Origin: Arthrobacter bambusae
Lineage (GTDB): Bacteria; Actinomycetota; Actinomycetes; Actinomycetales; Micrococcaceae
Length of the DNA stretch: 64,000 bases
Assembly (NCBI RefSeq): GCF_022606295.1
Contig: NZ_JAHHZS010000002.1
Location: 124,001-188,000, forward strand
Direction: 5' to 3'
The notes under the pieces: generated by a model
The model's database searches: none
Seen by the model: the letters and a program-made list of their open reading frames with translations, nothing else
What the model was told of the DNA's origin: nothing
Position numbers and translations under genes: made by a program
Shown here: one piece after another, positions 16,690 to 25,607 of the stretch
How positions within the stretch are numbered: the first letter of the stretch is position 1
Layout of the letters: each line of letters begins with the position of its first letter

Positions 16690-17307
16690 ATGGAAACAGT
16701 CGTCTGGTCCAAGCCGGAAAACGAACGTGCCGGGACGCCGCTCCTCGTGATGATGCACGGATACGGCACGGACGAGCAGCGAATGGTGAATCTCTTTCCG
16801 CAGATCCCGGAAGAATTCACCTGCGCCGCGCTTCGTGGGCCGATGCCGATCGGCGACCAGTACGGCTGGTTCCTGCTGGACTACTTCCTGGCCAACGACT
16901 TTGCGGACGTCATCACCGCCACCAACAAGGTGTTCGCCTGGATTGAGTCGGTCAAGCGCAACCACAGCAGCGTGAGCCTCCTGGGCTATTCCCAAGGCAT
17001 GGCCATGGCCAGCACGCTCCTGCGGCTGCGTCCGGATGGCTTCAAGGCGACCGTGGGCCTCTCCGGATTCGTGTTGGAAAACGACCTTCTGGCGCTCAGC
17101 GAGTCCTTCGATTCCCCGCCTCCGTTCTTTTGGGGGAGGGACAAAGCGGATCCGGTGGTCTTCAGGGACGCCATCGAGCACACCGAGGAATGGCTCAACA
17201 AGAACATGGCTCTCACCGCGAGAACCTACCCCGGCATGGGCCACCGGATCGAGGCCCGGGAAATGGCGGATGTCAGCGCTTTTCTGCGGTTCTACGTCCT
17301 TCGCTGA
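16690..17307 (+). CDS. Phospholipase/carboxylesterase family alpha/beta hydrolase
   Basis: The 205-aa protein has an alpha/beta-hydrolase core with the oxyanion segment MMHGYGTDEQ, nucleophile elbow GYSQG (Ser101), likely Asp154 in GRDKADPVV and His185 in PGMGHRI. Its small size and motifs match the YpfH/carboxylesterase group acting on short-chain esters. There is no signal peptide. It starts at ATG 16690, 91 nt after the amidohydrolase. The gap contains a weak GGGCTTC/GAAGCCC hairpin (16618-16643), so it may be outside the upstream operon. The natural substrate is unknown. Confidence 0.8.
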   Translation: METVVWSKPENERAGTPLLVMMHGYGTDEQRMVNLFPQIPEEFTCAALRGPMPIGDQYGWFLLDYFLANDFADVITATNKVFAWIESVKRNHSSVSLLGYSQGMAMASTLLRLRPDGFKATVGLSGFVLENDLLALSESFDSPPPFFWGRDKADPVVFRDAIEHTEEWLNKNMALTARTYPGMGHRIEAREMADVSAFLRFYVLR

Positions 17308-17363
17308 AGTGAGGCCTGCGTCACATTCGGGAGTGCTGGAAAACAACTCTTGATTGCCAAAAT

Positions 17364-17377
17364 TGTAAGCGCTTACA
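17364..17377. promoter_or_regulatory. LacI-family operator
   Basis: TGTAAGCGCTTACA is a perfect 14-bp palindrome with the central CG step typical of LacI-family operators. It lies 67 bp upstream of the lacI-type gene start. A possible -35, TTGATT (17350-17355), with TTACAC (17373-17378) 17 bp later as a weak -10, would place the operator on the promoter. This is expected for autoregulation and control of the phosphorylase operon. Confidence 0.75.
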
Positions 17378-17443
17378 CTCTTCTTCGGCGGTGCAAGGAT
17401 GTGCCGCCGAAGACAGAAGATGAAAGGGTTGAGGCCGTGTTGA

Positions 17444-18472
17444 ATGGTTAAGGCTCACCGCGTGACAATCCAGGACGTTGCCGTCCTCTCGGGCCTGTCA
17501 ATATGCACCGTTTCACGCGCTCTGCGGAACCTGCCGAACGTGTCCGAAAAAGCCCAAGTGAAAGTGTCCGACGCCGCCGCCAAGCTCGGCTACAAGGCAT
17601 CCTCCGCGGCAGCCCGGTTGGCCGGCGGAAGTACCGGCTCCATCGCCATCATCGCCCCCACAGCCACGGCCTGGTTCTTCGCCCAGGCCGTCGAAGCGGC
17701 CGAGGAAGTCTTCGGTGACAGCGGTTTCGACACCGTCCTGATCAGCCTGCGGGGGAAGTCGAGCGTCAAGCGGAAGATCTTCGGCGATCTCCTTGGGCTG
17801 TCCCAGCGCGTGGACGGAGTGTTGCTCCTCAACGTCGATTTGAGCGAATCCGAGGTTGCCCTCCTGGCCGCGTCGGGCCTTGCAGTTGCGAGCGTGGGGA
17901 TGACTTCCGTACCGTGGGACAACGTAGGGATCGACGACGAACTCGCGGCTTGGCAGGCCACGTCACACCTTCTGGGGCTGGGCCATTGGGATCTGGCGGT
18001 GCTGTCCGGCCGCGAAACGCGAGAGAACTCGGTATTGACGGCCAGCGACAGGCTCAAGGGATTCGGCCGCGCATTGAAAGACCATCACCTGACCGTTCAT
18101 CCGGACTTGGTCATCAACTCGGACTCCACGATCGACGGCGGACGCAAAGCCATGAATGAACTCATTGCCCACCGAAGCCTTCCAACGGCTGTGTTCGCGG
18201 ACTGCGACGAGGCGGCTTTCGGGGCCCTCATGGCCATGCGCGAGCATGGATTGTCCGCACCGAAGAATGTCTCCGTGATCGGAATCGATGACCACCCCAT
18301 GAGCTGGTTCCTCGGCCTGAGCACGGTGGCGCAGCCAGTAGCGGACCAAGGTGCCTTCGCCGCCAACCTCCTGGTGGAGCGGCTCCAGAACGCCGACGCC
18401 CCCAACGAACCTTCCAACCATTTCCTTGACACGAAACTCATTGAACGCAAAACCACGCGCCGTCAGCGCTGA
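17444..18472 (+). CDS. LacI-family transcriptional regulator (disaccharide phosphorylase operon)
   Basis: The 342-aa protein has an N-terminal LacI HTH with VTIQDVAVLSGLSICTVSRA followed by the hinge helix (SSAAARLAGG). A type I periplasmic-binding-like sensor domain follows, including VSVIGIDDHPMSWFLGLSTV near the C-terminus. It most likely binds the palindrome at 17364-17377 and represses itself plus the mutase and GH65 phosphorylase genes until a disaccharide or derivative appears. The three genes run in the same direction with gaps of 17 and 40 nt. Confidence 0.88.
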   Translation: MVKAHRVTIQDVAVLSGLSICTVSRALRNLPNVSEKAQVKVSDAAAKLGYKASSAAARLAGGSTGSIAIIAPTATAWFFAQAVEAAEEVFGDSGFDTVLISLRGKSSVKRKIFGDLLGLSQRVDGVLLLNVDLSESEVALLAASGLAVASVGMTSVPWDNVGIDDELAAWQATSHLLGLGHWDLAVLSGRETRENSVLTASDRLKGFGRALKDHHLTVHPDLVINSDSTIDGGRKAMNELIAHRSLPTAVFADCDEAAFGALMAMREHGLSAPKNVSVIGIDDHPMSWFLGLSTVAQPVADQGAFAANLLVERLQNADAPNEPSNHFLDTKLIERKTTRRQR

Positions 18473-18489
18473 ACGGACCACTCCCCACC

Positions 18490-19227
18490 ATGACTGATAC
18501 CCGAGCCACCCAGAAGACCGCCTGGACGGGCGCTACCGCGCTCCTCTTCGACCTCGACGGCGTGCTGACGCCAACCGCCGTCGTCCATGAGCAGGCTTGG
18601 CAGGAACTCTTCGACGGATACCTGGCCGAAACCGGCCATCCGGACGGTTACCAGGAGAGCGACTACTTCGACCACATCGACGGCAAGCCGCGCTTCGATG
18701 GTGTCCGGGATTTCCTCACGTCCCGTGGCATCACGTTGCCGGAAGGACCCACCGACGACGATCCCGCCAACACCAGCGTGCAGGGCCTGGGCAACCGCAA
18801 GAACCGGATCTTCAACGAGATCGTGGATTCGCGCGGGGTGGAGCCCTACGCGGGCTCTGTCCGTTTCATCCACGCCGCACTGGAGCTGGGACTCAAGCTC
18901 GCCGTCGTATCCTCTTCCCGCAACGCGCCCGCTGTCCTGAAGGCGGCGGGACTCTCTGGCTACTTCCCGGTGGTGGTCGACGGCCAGGTGGCTGCCGCCG
19001 TCGGGCTCCCCGGCAAGCCGGATCCGGCCACGTTCCGTTACGCGGCCGAGTTGCTGGACGTGCCCGCCGAGGGCTGCGTCGTCGTCGAGGACGCAGTGTC
19101 CGGTGTGCAGGCCGGCAGCGCCGGGAACTTCCGCGCAGTGATCGGGGTGGACCGGGGGGCGGGTCACCAGACCCTGCTCGACGCCGGAGCGACATTCGTG
19201 GTCGACGACCTCGACGATCTTCTCTAA
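18490..19227 (+). CDS. Beta-phosphoglucomutase family HAD hydrolase
   Basis: The 245-aa HAD protein has the nucleophile motif LLFDLDGVLT (Asp21, acid/base Asp23), the substrate-binding HIDGKPRFDGV cap motif, VSSSRNAP as motif II, GKPDPATF with the motif III lysine and VVVEDAVSGVQAG as motif IV. The DGKPR cap sequence is typical of beta-phosphoglucomutases. It converts beta-glucose-1-phosphate, the product of inverting GH65 phosphorylases, into glucose-6-phosphate. Its position directly before the GH65 gene supports this. The N-terminus is slightly extended relative to minimal homologues. Confidence 0.87.
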   Translation: MTDTRATQKTAWTGATALLFDLDGVLTPTAVVHEQAWQELFDGYLAETGHPDGYQESDYFDHIDGKPRFDGVRDFLTSRGITLPEGPTDDDPANTSVQGLGNRKNRIFNEIVDSRGVEPYAGSVRFIHAALELGLKLAVVSSSRNAPAVLKAAGLSGYFPVVVDGQVAAAVGLPGKPDPATFRYAAELLDVPAEGCVVVEDAVSGVQAGSAGNFRAVIGVDRGAGHQTLLDAGATFVVDDLDDLL

Positions 19228-19267
19228 CCAAACCGTTTCACCAGAAACAGAAGGAACCCAACAGTCC

Positions 19268-21649
19268 ATGGCACTCATCAGCTCCGACCGGCTGCGCTTC
19301 CCCTGCGAACCGTGGAAGCTCGTGGAGAGCATCCACGTTCCCGGCGATGCCGGTACGCTTGAAACCCTTTTCAGCCTCGGCAACGGCCACCTGGGCATCC
19401 GCGGCGCCCATTGGGCGGGGGCGGACGCTGAACTCCCCGGCACGTTCATCAACGGTTTCCACGAAACGTGGGACATCAAGCACGCCGAGAACGCTTATGG
19501 CTTCGCCCGCACGGGACAACGGATCGTCTATGTTCCGGATGCCAACAACTTCAACATCGTCATCGACGGCGAGCAGCTGAGCCTCACCGAGTCCGCAGTG
19601 CAGAATTACCGCCGCAGCATCGACTTCGCCACGGGCGTGTACGAATGCGCCGTGACGTGGGAGTGCCGTTCAGGCGCCATTGTCACCACGGTGGAGCGCC
19701 GCGCCGTCGGGATCGATTCCAGGGGATCCCTGGGCATCGAGCTGAGCCTCATCGCAGACCGCCTGGTTTCCGCCGACGTCACCTCCTTGGTGATCAATCG
19801 GCAGGACCAGCCTGTGGAGGACCACTCGGCCCACGATCCGCGGCGTTCCGGCCGCCACGCCGGCAGGGTGTTGCTCCCGCTTCACCTCCAGGGCTCCGAC
19901 GGATCCCTGCGCATGGCTTGGGAGACCGCAGAATCCAGGCAGCGCATCGGCATGGCCGTGGATCACTGGATTTCCGCCGAAGGCCAGCCTTTCGAGACCG
20001 TGGTGGGGGAGGACGAGTCCACTGTCCGCTACGTCATGGCCGTGAATGAGGGCGAGACGTTCCGCTTGGAGAAGAGCGTGAGCTACGTCGTGAACAGCGC
20101 CGATGCAGGCGCAGCGGACCCCGGCGAGATCCTTGCGTCGGACGCGGAATTGGGACTCGTGCCGTTCGACGCGCTCCTGGCCGAAGGTGCGGCGCACTAC
20201 CGCGATTACTGGTCCACCGCGGACATCACCATTGGTGGCCAGCCCGAACAGCAGCAGGCCGTTCGCTGGAGCCTGTTCCAGCTCGCCCAGGCCACCGCGC
20301 GCGCCGGCGTCGCCGGCATCCCGGCGAAGGGTGTCAGCGGCTCAGGCTATGAGGGCCACTACTTCTGGGACCAGGAGGTGTACCTGCTGCCGTACCTGAC
20401 GTACACCAACCCGGCCGCGGCCCGCCAGGTGCTGGAATCCCGCCATGCGATGCTTCCGGACGCCCGGATCCGGGCCAAGGAACTCAGCGTGGACGGTGCG
20501 CTGTTCCCGTGGCGCACCATCAACGGCCTCGAGGCCAGCGCCTACTACGCCGCCGGCACGGCGCAGTTCCACATCGCCGCCGCCATCTCCTTCGCCGCCA
20601 ACCGCTACCAGTGGGCCAGCGGCGACGCGAGCTTCCGCGCCGAAGTGGGCGCCGACCTGTTGATCGAAACAGCGCGGATGTGGGCGTCGCTGGGCTTCTT
20701 CGGCAAGGACGGCCTGTTCCACATTCACGGCGTCACCGGCCCGGATGAATACACGGCCGTGGTCAACGACAACCTTTACACCAACGTCATGGCCCGCTTT
20801 AACCTGCGGGCCGCCGCGGCACTGGAACACCCGGACGTCCCGGATACCGAGCGGATGGTGTGGCAACAAGCCGCCGCGCGCATGTCCCTTCCCTACGATC
20901 CGGACATGGAGATCTACAGCCAGGACAACGACTTCATGACCCTGGAGCCGTGGGATTGGTCCACGCCGCGCTCCAAGTACCCGCTGCTGCTTAACTTCCA
21001 CCCGCTGGTGATCTACCGGCACCAAGTCCTCAAGCAGGCGGACACGGTGTTGGCGATGTTCCTGCAGTGGCAGGACTTCACGGCCGAGGAAAAGCAGCGC
21101 GCGTTCGACTTCTACGATCCCATCACCACCGGCGACTCCACCTTGTCCGCTTGTGTCCAAGGCATCATGGCGGCCGAGGTGGGCTACTCCGACATCGCGC
21201 TCAAGCACTTCACCGAGGCCTTGTTCGTCGACCTGGACAACACCCACAACAACACCGTTGACGGCGTGCACATCGCGTCCACCGGTGGCATCTGGAGTTC
21301 ATTGGTGTGCGGGTTCGCGGGCATGCGGGACCAAGGCCACGTCCCGCACTTCGATCCGCGGCTGCCGGCCGAGTGGGACAGCCTGTCCTTCCGGCTCAAA
21401 ATCCGCGGGCGGCTCTTGTCCGTCGAGCTGCGGCCAGGGTCCATCAGCCTTTCGCTCGTTGCGGACGCAGGTTCAGCGCCCGACGCCGGTAGGGAACCGT
21501 TGGAGGTCAGCGTGCGCGGCGAGCGGCTCGTCGTCGGCGTCGAGACGGTCACTGTGCCCCTCGACGACGTGCCGCACCCCGCGCCGTCCGTCTTCCCGAG
21601 CCTCTTCCCGACGGCGGGACTTCCCGTGATCGGAAGCGCGCGGGCCTAA
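19268..21649 (+). CDS. Glycoside hydrolase family 65 disaccharide phosphorylase
   Basis: The 793-aa length is normal for GH65. The N-terminal beta-sandwich opens with ETLFSLGNGHLGIRG. The alpha/alpha catalytic barrel has GYEGHYFWDQEVYLLPYL and the general acid Glu494 in VTGPDEYTAVVNDNLYTN. It then has the phosphate-site region HNNTVDGVHIASTGG. These enzymes phosphorolyse maltose, trehalose, kojibiose or nigerose to beta-glucose-1-phosphate and a sugar, which fits the adjacent beta-phosphoglucomutase. Exact specificity cannot be told from sequence reading alone. The gene is the last of the LacI-controlled unit and ends 8 bp before a long palindromic repeat. Confidence 0.88.
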   Translation: MALISSDRLRFPCEPWKLVESIHVPGDAGTLETLFSLGNGHLGIRGAHWAGADAELPGTFINGFHETWDIKHAENAYGFARTGQRIVYVPDANNFNIVIDGEQLSLTESAVQNYRRSIDFATGVYECAVTWECRSGAIVTTVERRAVGIDSRGSLGIELSLIADRLVSADVTSLVINRQDQPVEDHSAHDPRRSGRHAGRVLLPLHLQGSDGSLRMAWETAESRQRIGMAVDHWISAEGQPFETVVGEDESTVRYVMAVNEGETFRLEKSVSYVVNSADAGAADPGEILASDAELGLVPFDALLAEGAAHYRDYWSTADITIGGQPEQQQAVRWSLFQLAQATARAGVAGIPAKGVSGSGYEGHYFWDQEVYLLPYLTYTNPAAARQVLESRHAMLPDARIRAKELSVDGALFPWRTINGLEASAYYAAGTAQFHIAAAISFAANRYQWASGDASFRAEVGADLLIETARMWASLGFFGKDGLFHIHGVTGPDEYTAVVNDNLYTNVMARFNLRAAAALEHPDVPDTERMVWQQAAARMSLPYDPDMEIYSQDNDFMTLEPWDWSTPRSKYPLLLNFHPLVIYRHQVLKQADTVLAMFLQWQDFTAEEKQRAFDFYDPITTGDSTLSACVQGIMAAEVGYSDIALKHFTEALFVDLDNTHNNTVDGVHIASTGGIWSSLVCGFAGMRDQGHVPHFDPRLPAEWDSLSFRLKIRGRLLSVELRPGSISLSLVADAGSAPDAGREPLEVSVRGERLVVGVETVTVPLDDVPHPAPSVFPSLFPTAGLPVIGSARA

Positions 21650-21657
21650 GCCATCGA

Positions 21658-21707
21658 CTGCTGAGTAACTGTCGTTCTGGGCGCTCAGAACGACAGTTAC
21701 TCAGCAG
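21658..21707. repeat. Dispersed palindromic repeat, copy 1 (TGTCGTT core)
   Basis: Perfect 22-bp arms at 21658-21679 and 21686-21707 flank a 6-nt loop. The outer part is CTGCTGAGTAAC and the inner core TGTCGTTCTG. It sits between the convergent GH65 and glycosyltransferase genes and can form a very stable hairpin, so it may double as a bidirectional terminator, although a U-run is missing. The same core recurs at five other places in the window; copy 3 shares this outer arm type. Confidence 0.8.
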
Positions 21708-21724
21708 CGGATGCAGGCCGCAGG

Positions 21725-23014
21725 CTACCCAGCATGTGGCGGCACCGGAAGGCCGATGGCGGGGCCGCGCAGGAAGTCCTCAATCGCGTCGGCGGCTGCG
21801 GAAGCTCCCCCGGAGCCGCGGACGCGCGCGCTCATCGCCTCAAGGTTGCCCCTGATCGCCTGGTCGCCGCTGACGTCAAGGACCGTGTCGCGGATCAGCT
21901 GCGGGGAGAGCCCCTCCAGCCGGAGCCGCCGCCCGAGTCCAAGATCCTCCACGCGGCGCGCATTGGCTCCTTGCTCAGGCTGCAGAGGGAAGGCCACCAA
22001 CGGCACCCCGAAATAGAGGGCCTCCATGGTCGAGTTCATCCCGGTGTGGGAAAGGAAGGCGGAAGCGTGCGGCAGGACTTCCAGCTGCGGAAAGAAGGGC
22101 CGTACCTCAAAGTTCTCCGGGATGTCTCCCAGCTCCGACTCCTCGACGCGCTCTCCGATTGCCATGGCAACTTGCCACTCGGTGCCCGCGAATCCTTCCA
22201 GGCACATCCTGAAGAAATCCGGGCGGTCATTCAACGGGGTTGTGCCCAGAGAGACGAACAACAGTGGACTGTCCTTCACCCGGGGTTGCCAGGACTCCTC
22301 GTTGCCTCGCAAGCCAAGGCAAGGGCCCACGAAGTGGAACCTGGCATCGAAAGTCTCTCCCAAGGGCTGGAATTCCTTTGGGATGAAGGAGATGTTCAAC
22401 GACGCAGGCGGGCCTCCCATGAATTGCAGATGGCCCACGCCATGCTCCGCGGCGAAATCATGGATCCGCTGGCCGACCTGTTTCCAGGCCTCCACCATGC
22501 CTGGCGGCGGCGGGCCCGGCATGAGATCCCGCATCGAGAAATGTTCATTGGTGGCGTAGCTCGGAAGCAACGCAATATCGGGCAAGGCCAACTTCGCGGC
22601 AGCCATCTTACCGGAGAGCGTCATGGCATCGTAGGCCAACCCGTCCGGCGGATCCTCGGCCAGTCGGGCCAGCAGCGCCGGGAACTCCTCCCTCGCGCCC
22701 TCGAGGATCCGCTCGAGCAGTCCCGACATCATTCCGGACGGCATTCCCGCGAACATCCCCGTCATCGGCGAAGGTGCCGGAGCCCCCTCGGCCGGCGCCG
22801 GGCCACCCTCTGCGGAACGCTCGCGCGGCGGGAGGAAGGCCGCCAGGTCCTCTCCACTCGGAAAGAACGCGGCGCCGGCAGATTCAACGGCCTTCGCGTA
22901 CTTCGCCGACGTGGCGTACGTGACCCGGTGGCCTCTACGGACCAGCTCTGCGACCACTGGCAAGGTCGGGTTCACATGTCCCGCGGCAGGCAAACAAATG
23001 AAGGCTATATGCAT
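21725..23014 (-). CDS. MGT-type (macrolide/UGT-like) glycosyltransferase
   Basis: The 429-aa GT-B enzyme begins MHIAFICLPAAGHVNPTLPV, the acceptor-domain signature. Its C-terminal nucleotide-sugar site reads HTGMNSTMEALYFGVPLV followed by PLQPEQGANA. These are features of UDP-glycosyltransferases that decorate small hydrophobic molecules such as macrolides or glycolipids. A Pro/Ala/Gly/Met-rich linker (about residues 70-105) is unusually long. The start at 23014 is preferred over an upstream in-frame ATG because GAGGAAG precedes it. The acceptor is unknown. It follows the AlkD-like gene by 28 nt on the same strand. Confidence 0.85.
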   Translation of the reverse strand: MHIAFICLPAAGHVNPTLPVVAELVRRGHRVTYATSAKYAKAVESAGAAFFPSGEDLAAFLPPRERSAEGGPAPAEGAPAPSPMTGMFAGMPSGMMSGLLERILEGAREEFPALLARLAEDPPDGLAYDAMTLSGKMAAAKLALPDIALLPSYATNEHFSMRDLMPGPPPPGMVEAWKQVGQRIHDFAAEHGVGHLQFMGGPPASLNISFIPKEFQPLGETFDARFHFVGPCLGLRGNEESWQPRVKDSPLLFVSLGTTPLNDRPDFFRMCLEGFAGTEWQVAMAIGERVEESELGDIPENFEVRPFFPQLEVLPHASAFLSHTGMNSTMEALYFGVPLVAFPLQPEQGANARRVEDLGLGRRLRLEGLSPQLIRDTVLDVSGDQAIRGNLEAMSARVRGSGGASAAADAIEDFLRGPAIGLPVPPHAG

Positions 23015-23042
23015 GGCGCCACTTCCTCGGGTGTCGGATGCT

Positions 23043-23756
23043 TCACTTGGAGAGATCGGTGCCATGAACGCTGCGCCGGCGTGATTTCAGCCCAGTCTCC
23101 AACTTGGTCCGCACCTCGCGCTTCACCCGCGCGGCAAGCTCGGTCTCATGCATTTCCAGGAAGGTCCGGACGGCGCGCGGATCCCACGGCACCAAGGACC
23201 GCAGCGCCCAACTGACTGCCTTGACCACGGTGTCGTCGCGATCATTGATCAAGATCCCGACGACGCCGAGCGTCCGCTGTGTGTCGCCCGTTCCCCACCG
23301 GGACCTCGTGTTCAGGACTGTCGTGGAGACAAGCGCAATGCGCCGCCACCAATGGTCCGGGCTCCGTGCCCAGCGGTCGACGACGGTGTCCGGGATGAGC
23401 CCTTCGCGCCACGCGGGTCCCACCAAGACGGTCGCAAAAGCATCGGCCTGCCCCCAAGTAGTGATGCCTTCTCCCAAGTGTTCAAGCCGGGCTGGCGTCA
23501 GCTCGGCGAAAGCCGCCTGGTGGGCATTGATGAATTCCCATCCCTCCCAGGCAAAGCCGGCTCGCACAAGCCCTTCGGCGAGATTGAAGACGACGGCGGC
23601 GTCCATCGTGGCGATTTCCGCTGAAACCCGGCGGCGGACGGTGCGGAAGCTCGCGGCGTCGTGCTTCTCCAAAGCGCGCAGTTCCCCGAGGACGCGCGCC
23701 AATAATTGCCCCGGTTGGGTATCCCCCGGAGAGACGAGTACTCCGTGCGAAGCCAC
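23043..23756 (-). CDS. AlkD-like DNA alkylation repair / HEAT-like repeat protein
   Basis: The 237-aa helical protein has a HEAT-like repeat composition. Motifs such as WARSPDHWWRRIALVSTTVL and DRDDTVVKAVSWALRSL match the AlkD-type DNA glycosylase family, which removes alkylated purines. The repeat with paired Trp and Arg around residues 125-135 corresponds to the AlkD DNA-binding face. Identification rests on motif similarity, so glycosylase activity is only likely. The start is ATG 23756, and no strong ribosome binding site was found. It may be cotranscribed with the glycosyltransferase downstream. Confidence 0.7.
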   Translation of the reverse strand: MASHGVLVSPGDTQPGQLLARVLGELRALEKHDAASFRTVRRRVSAEIATMDAAVVFNLAEGLVRAGFAWEGWEFINAHQAAFAELTPARLEHLGEGITTWGQADAFATVLVGPAWREGLIPDTVVDRWARSPDHWWRRIALVSTTVLNTRSRWGTGDTQRTLGVVGILINDRDDTVVKAVSWALRSLVPWDPRAVRTFLEMHETELAARVKREVRTKLETGLKSRRRSVHGTDLSK

Positions 23757-23786
23757 TTTCGGCCCCCCGATTTCGCCGGCTGAACG

Positions 23787-23936
23787 CTATTTTGCGGGGG
23801 CGTCGTCGGTATCCGGCCCTTCGGCGGGTTCCTGGCTGTGAAGGCCCGTATCGTGGGGCACCCAGCCCTCGGTTTCCCCTTCGGCAGGGGCGTCACTGTG
23901 GTGGCGGACGTCGTTGGTCTCTGCTGCCTTGTTCAT
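23787..23936 (-). CDS. Small acidic hypothetical protein (49 aa)
   Basis: The peptide starts MNKAAETNDVRHHSDAPAEG and ends GPDTDDAPAK. It is rich in Asp, Glu, Pro, Thr and His, so it is probably disordered. AGGAAG lies 9 nt before the ATG. It lies 30 nt upstream of the AlkD-like gene on the same strand. A repeated PAEG motif (DAPAEG and EPAEGPD) is visible. I do not recognise a family; the composition resembles short stress-related or spacer proteins of actinobacteria. Support is moderate, from a good ribosome binding site and operon-like spacing. Confidence 0.55.
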   Translation of the reverse strand: MNKAAETNDVRHHSDAPAEGETEGWVPHDTGLHSQEPAEGPDTDDAPAK

Positions 23937-24069
23937 TCCGGATACTTCCTGTCCTTCGTTGGACTGTTCCCGCGAACGCCTTAAAGTCTACGCCGGGGAC
24001 GCGGCGTGTGGCCTAGGCTAGGCCAAGGAACTACCGAACGAATCCAACGGCTGAATGCAGAGGTGAAGA

Positions 24070-24858
24070 ATGGCAAAACGACCCAACCCGGCAGTAAAGA
24101 TTGCGCAGGAAACCGCGCACAACGCCATGTTCGACGCCAGCGGCAAAGCCAAGCCCGGTGTCCATAACGTGCTGCTTCGCGCCGTCGAAGTCCAGCGTCC
24201 CCTTGTCCTGGCCAACCTGCGACGCCTGCAGCGCAAACACCCGCAGGCCACGGCGGCCCAGTTGGCCGCGAAACTGGAGCGCGACTACCTCCGCGCAGTC
24301 ACCGGTGGGGGTGCCGCGGTCGGGGCAACCGCCGTCGTGCCCGGGATCGGCACCGCAGCCTCGCTGGGACTGTCCGCGGTGGCCACGGTCGGCTTCCTGG
24401 AAGGAACCGCGCTGTACGCCGCTTCCCTGGCCGAACTCCACGGCATCCGCCTGACCGATCCGGACCGTGCACGAACCATGGTCATGGCCATCATGCTCGG
24501 CGAGGAAGGCACCGCCCTGCTGGGCGCCCTGAGCGGACAATCGCTCGGCAAGGGCAGAGGCGTCACGCAGGCCTGGGGCAAGACCCTCACCAAGAAGCTG
24601 CCTGGCGGAGGATTCGGCGTCATTCGCGACGCCATCCAGCGCGCCTTCCTCAAGCGGCTCGTCCGGCGCCAAGGTGCCGCTTTCCTCGGCCGGGCCCTGC
24701 CTTTCGGCGTCGGGGCCGTGGTGGGCGGCGTCGGAAACCGCGTCATGGGGCGTGCCGTAGCGGCCTCGGCGAGGGAAGCATTCGGTCCCATGCCGGACAT
24801 CATCCCGGGCGAGTTGCTCCCAGCCGCCCGCCAGAACGCGCTGGAAGGCGGAAAATAG
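24070..24858 (+). CDS. Hypothetical protein with hydrophobic Gly/Ala-rich centre
   Basis: The 262-aa protein has a basic N-terminal half (VHNVLLRAVEVQRPLVLANL), then a hydrophobic Gly/Ala-rich centre (AVGATAVVPGIGTAASLGL) and a second glycine-rich segment (FGVGAVVGGVGNRVMGRAV). The pattern loosely resembles EcsC-like proteins or membrane-associated colicin-type helices, but I cannot assign a family. It overlaps the pxpA start by one base (TAGTG), so it is translationally coupled to the 5-oxoprolinase genes. This is unexpected for a protein with no visible catalytic motif. AGAGGTGAAGA precedes the ATG. Confidence 0.6.
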   Translation: MAKRPNPAVKIAQETAHNAMFDASGKAKPGVHNVLLRAVEVQRPLVLANLRRLQRKHPQATAAQLAAKLERDYLRAVTGGGAAVGATAVVPGIGTAASLGLSAVATVGFLEGTALYAASLAELHGIRLTDPDRARTMVMAIMLGEEGTALLGALSGQSLGKGRGVTQAWGKTLTKKLPGGGFGVIRDAIQRAFLKRLVRRQGAAFLGRALPFGVGAVVGGVGNRVMGRAVAASAREAFGPMPDIIPGELLPAARQNALEGGK

Positions 24859-25607
24859 TGGATCTCAACGCTGATTCGGGGGAGTCGTTCGGCTCCTGGA
24901 CCATGGGGAACGACGCGTCAATGTTCCGGATTGTCAGCAGCGCCAACGTTGCCTGCGGCTTCCACGCCGGAGATCCGGTGACCATGCTGGACAGTTGCCG
25001 GGCCGCCTTCGAACTCGATGTCCGGGTGGGCGCCCACGTGGGCTACCGGGACCTGCACGGCTTCGGGCGCCGATCGATGGACATGTCCTTCGATGAGCTC
25101 TTCGGCGACGTCCTCTACCAGCTAGGTGCACTGGACGGCATGGCCCACGCTGTCGGAGCCTCCGTGGACTACGTCAAACCGCACGGTGCCCTGTACAACC
25201 GGATCGTCAACGACGTCGAGCAGGCCGAAGCCGTGGTGGCCGCAATTCACGCCTACGATCCCGGGCTTCCCGTCCTTGGCCTACCGGGTTCGGCATTATT
25301 GCGGCTCGCCGAAGAATCCGGGCACCCGGTGTTCCGGGAGGCTTTCGTGGACCGCGGCTACATGCCGGACGGAACGCTGGTGCCGCGCTCGCAGGACGGC
25401 GCGGTGGTGCACGACGCCGCCGCAGTCGTCGAGCGGGCCGTGCGCTTTGCCGTGCGGGGCGAGGTGCTGGCGGTGGACGGCACAGTGGTGCGCGTGAAGC
25501 CCGATTCGTTGTGCATCCACGGTGACACCCCGGGTGCTGTCGAGCTGGCTGCGGCGGTGCGCGCCGGCCTCGAGGAAGCTGGTGTGGAGATTGAATCCTT
25601 CGCCTGA
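24858..25607 (+). CDS. pxpA: 5-oxoprolinase subunit A (LamB/YcsF family)
   Basis: The 249-aa protein has the LamB/YcsF signature: DLNADSGESFGSW at the N-terminus, SSANVACGFHAGDPVTM, HVGYRDLHGFGRR and VKPHGALYNRI. With PxpB and PxpC it forms the prokaryotic ATP-dependent 5-oxoprolinase that opens the pyroglutamate ring to glutamate. The start is GTG overlapping the previous stop. The N-terminus (MDLNADSGE) matches the family start well, which supports the GTG. A complete pxpABC set follows. Confidence 0.92.
   Translation: MDLNADSGESFGSWTMGNDASMFRIVSSANVACGFHAGDPVTMLDSCRAAFELDVRVGAHVGYRDLHGFGRRSMDMSFDELFGDVLYQLGALDGMAHAVGASVDYVKPHGALYNRIVNDVEQAEAVVAAIHAYDPGLPVLGLPGSALLRLAEESGHPVFREAFVDRGYMPDGTLVPRSQDGAVVHDAAAVVERAVRFAVRGEVLAVDGTVVRVKPDSLCIHGDTPGAVELAAAVRAGLEEAGVEIESFA

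Noticed and set aside
21734..23215. 493-aa plus-strand frame across the glycosyltransferase gene
   Set aside because: It is the antisense of a clear GT-B glycosyltransferase. The translated text is Arg/Gly/His-rich with no recognisable domain.
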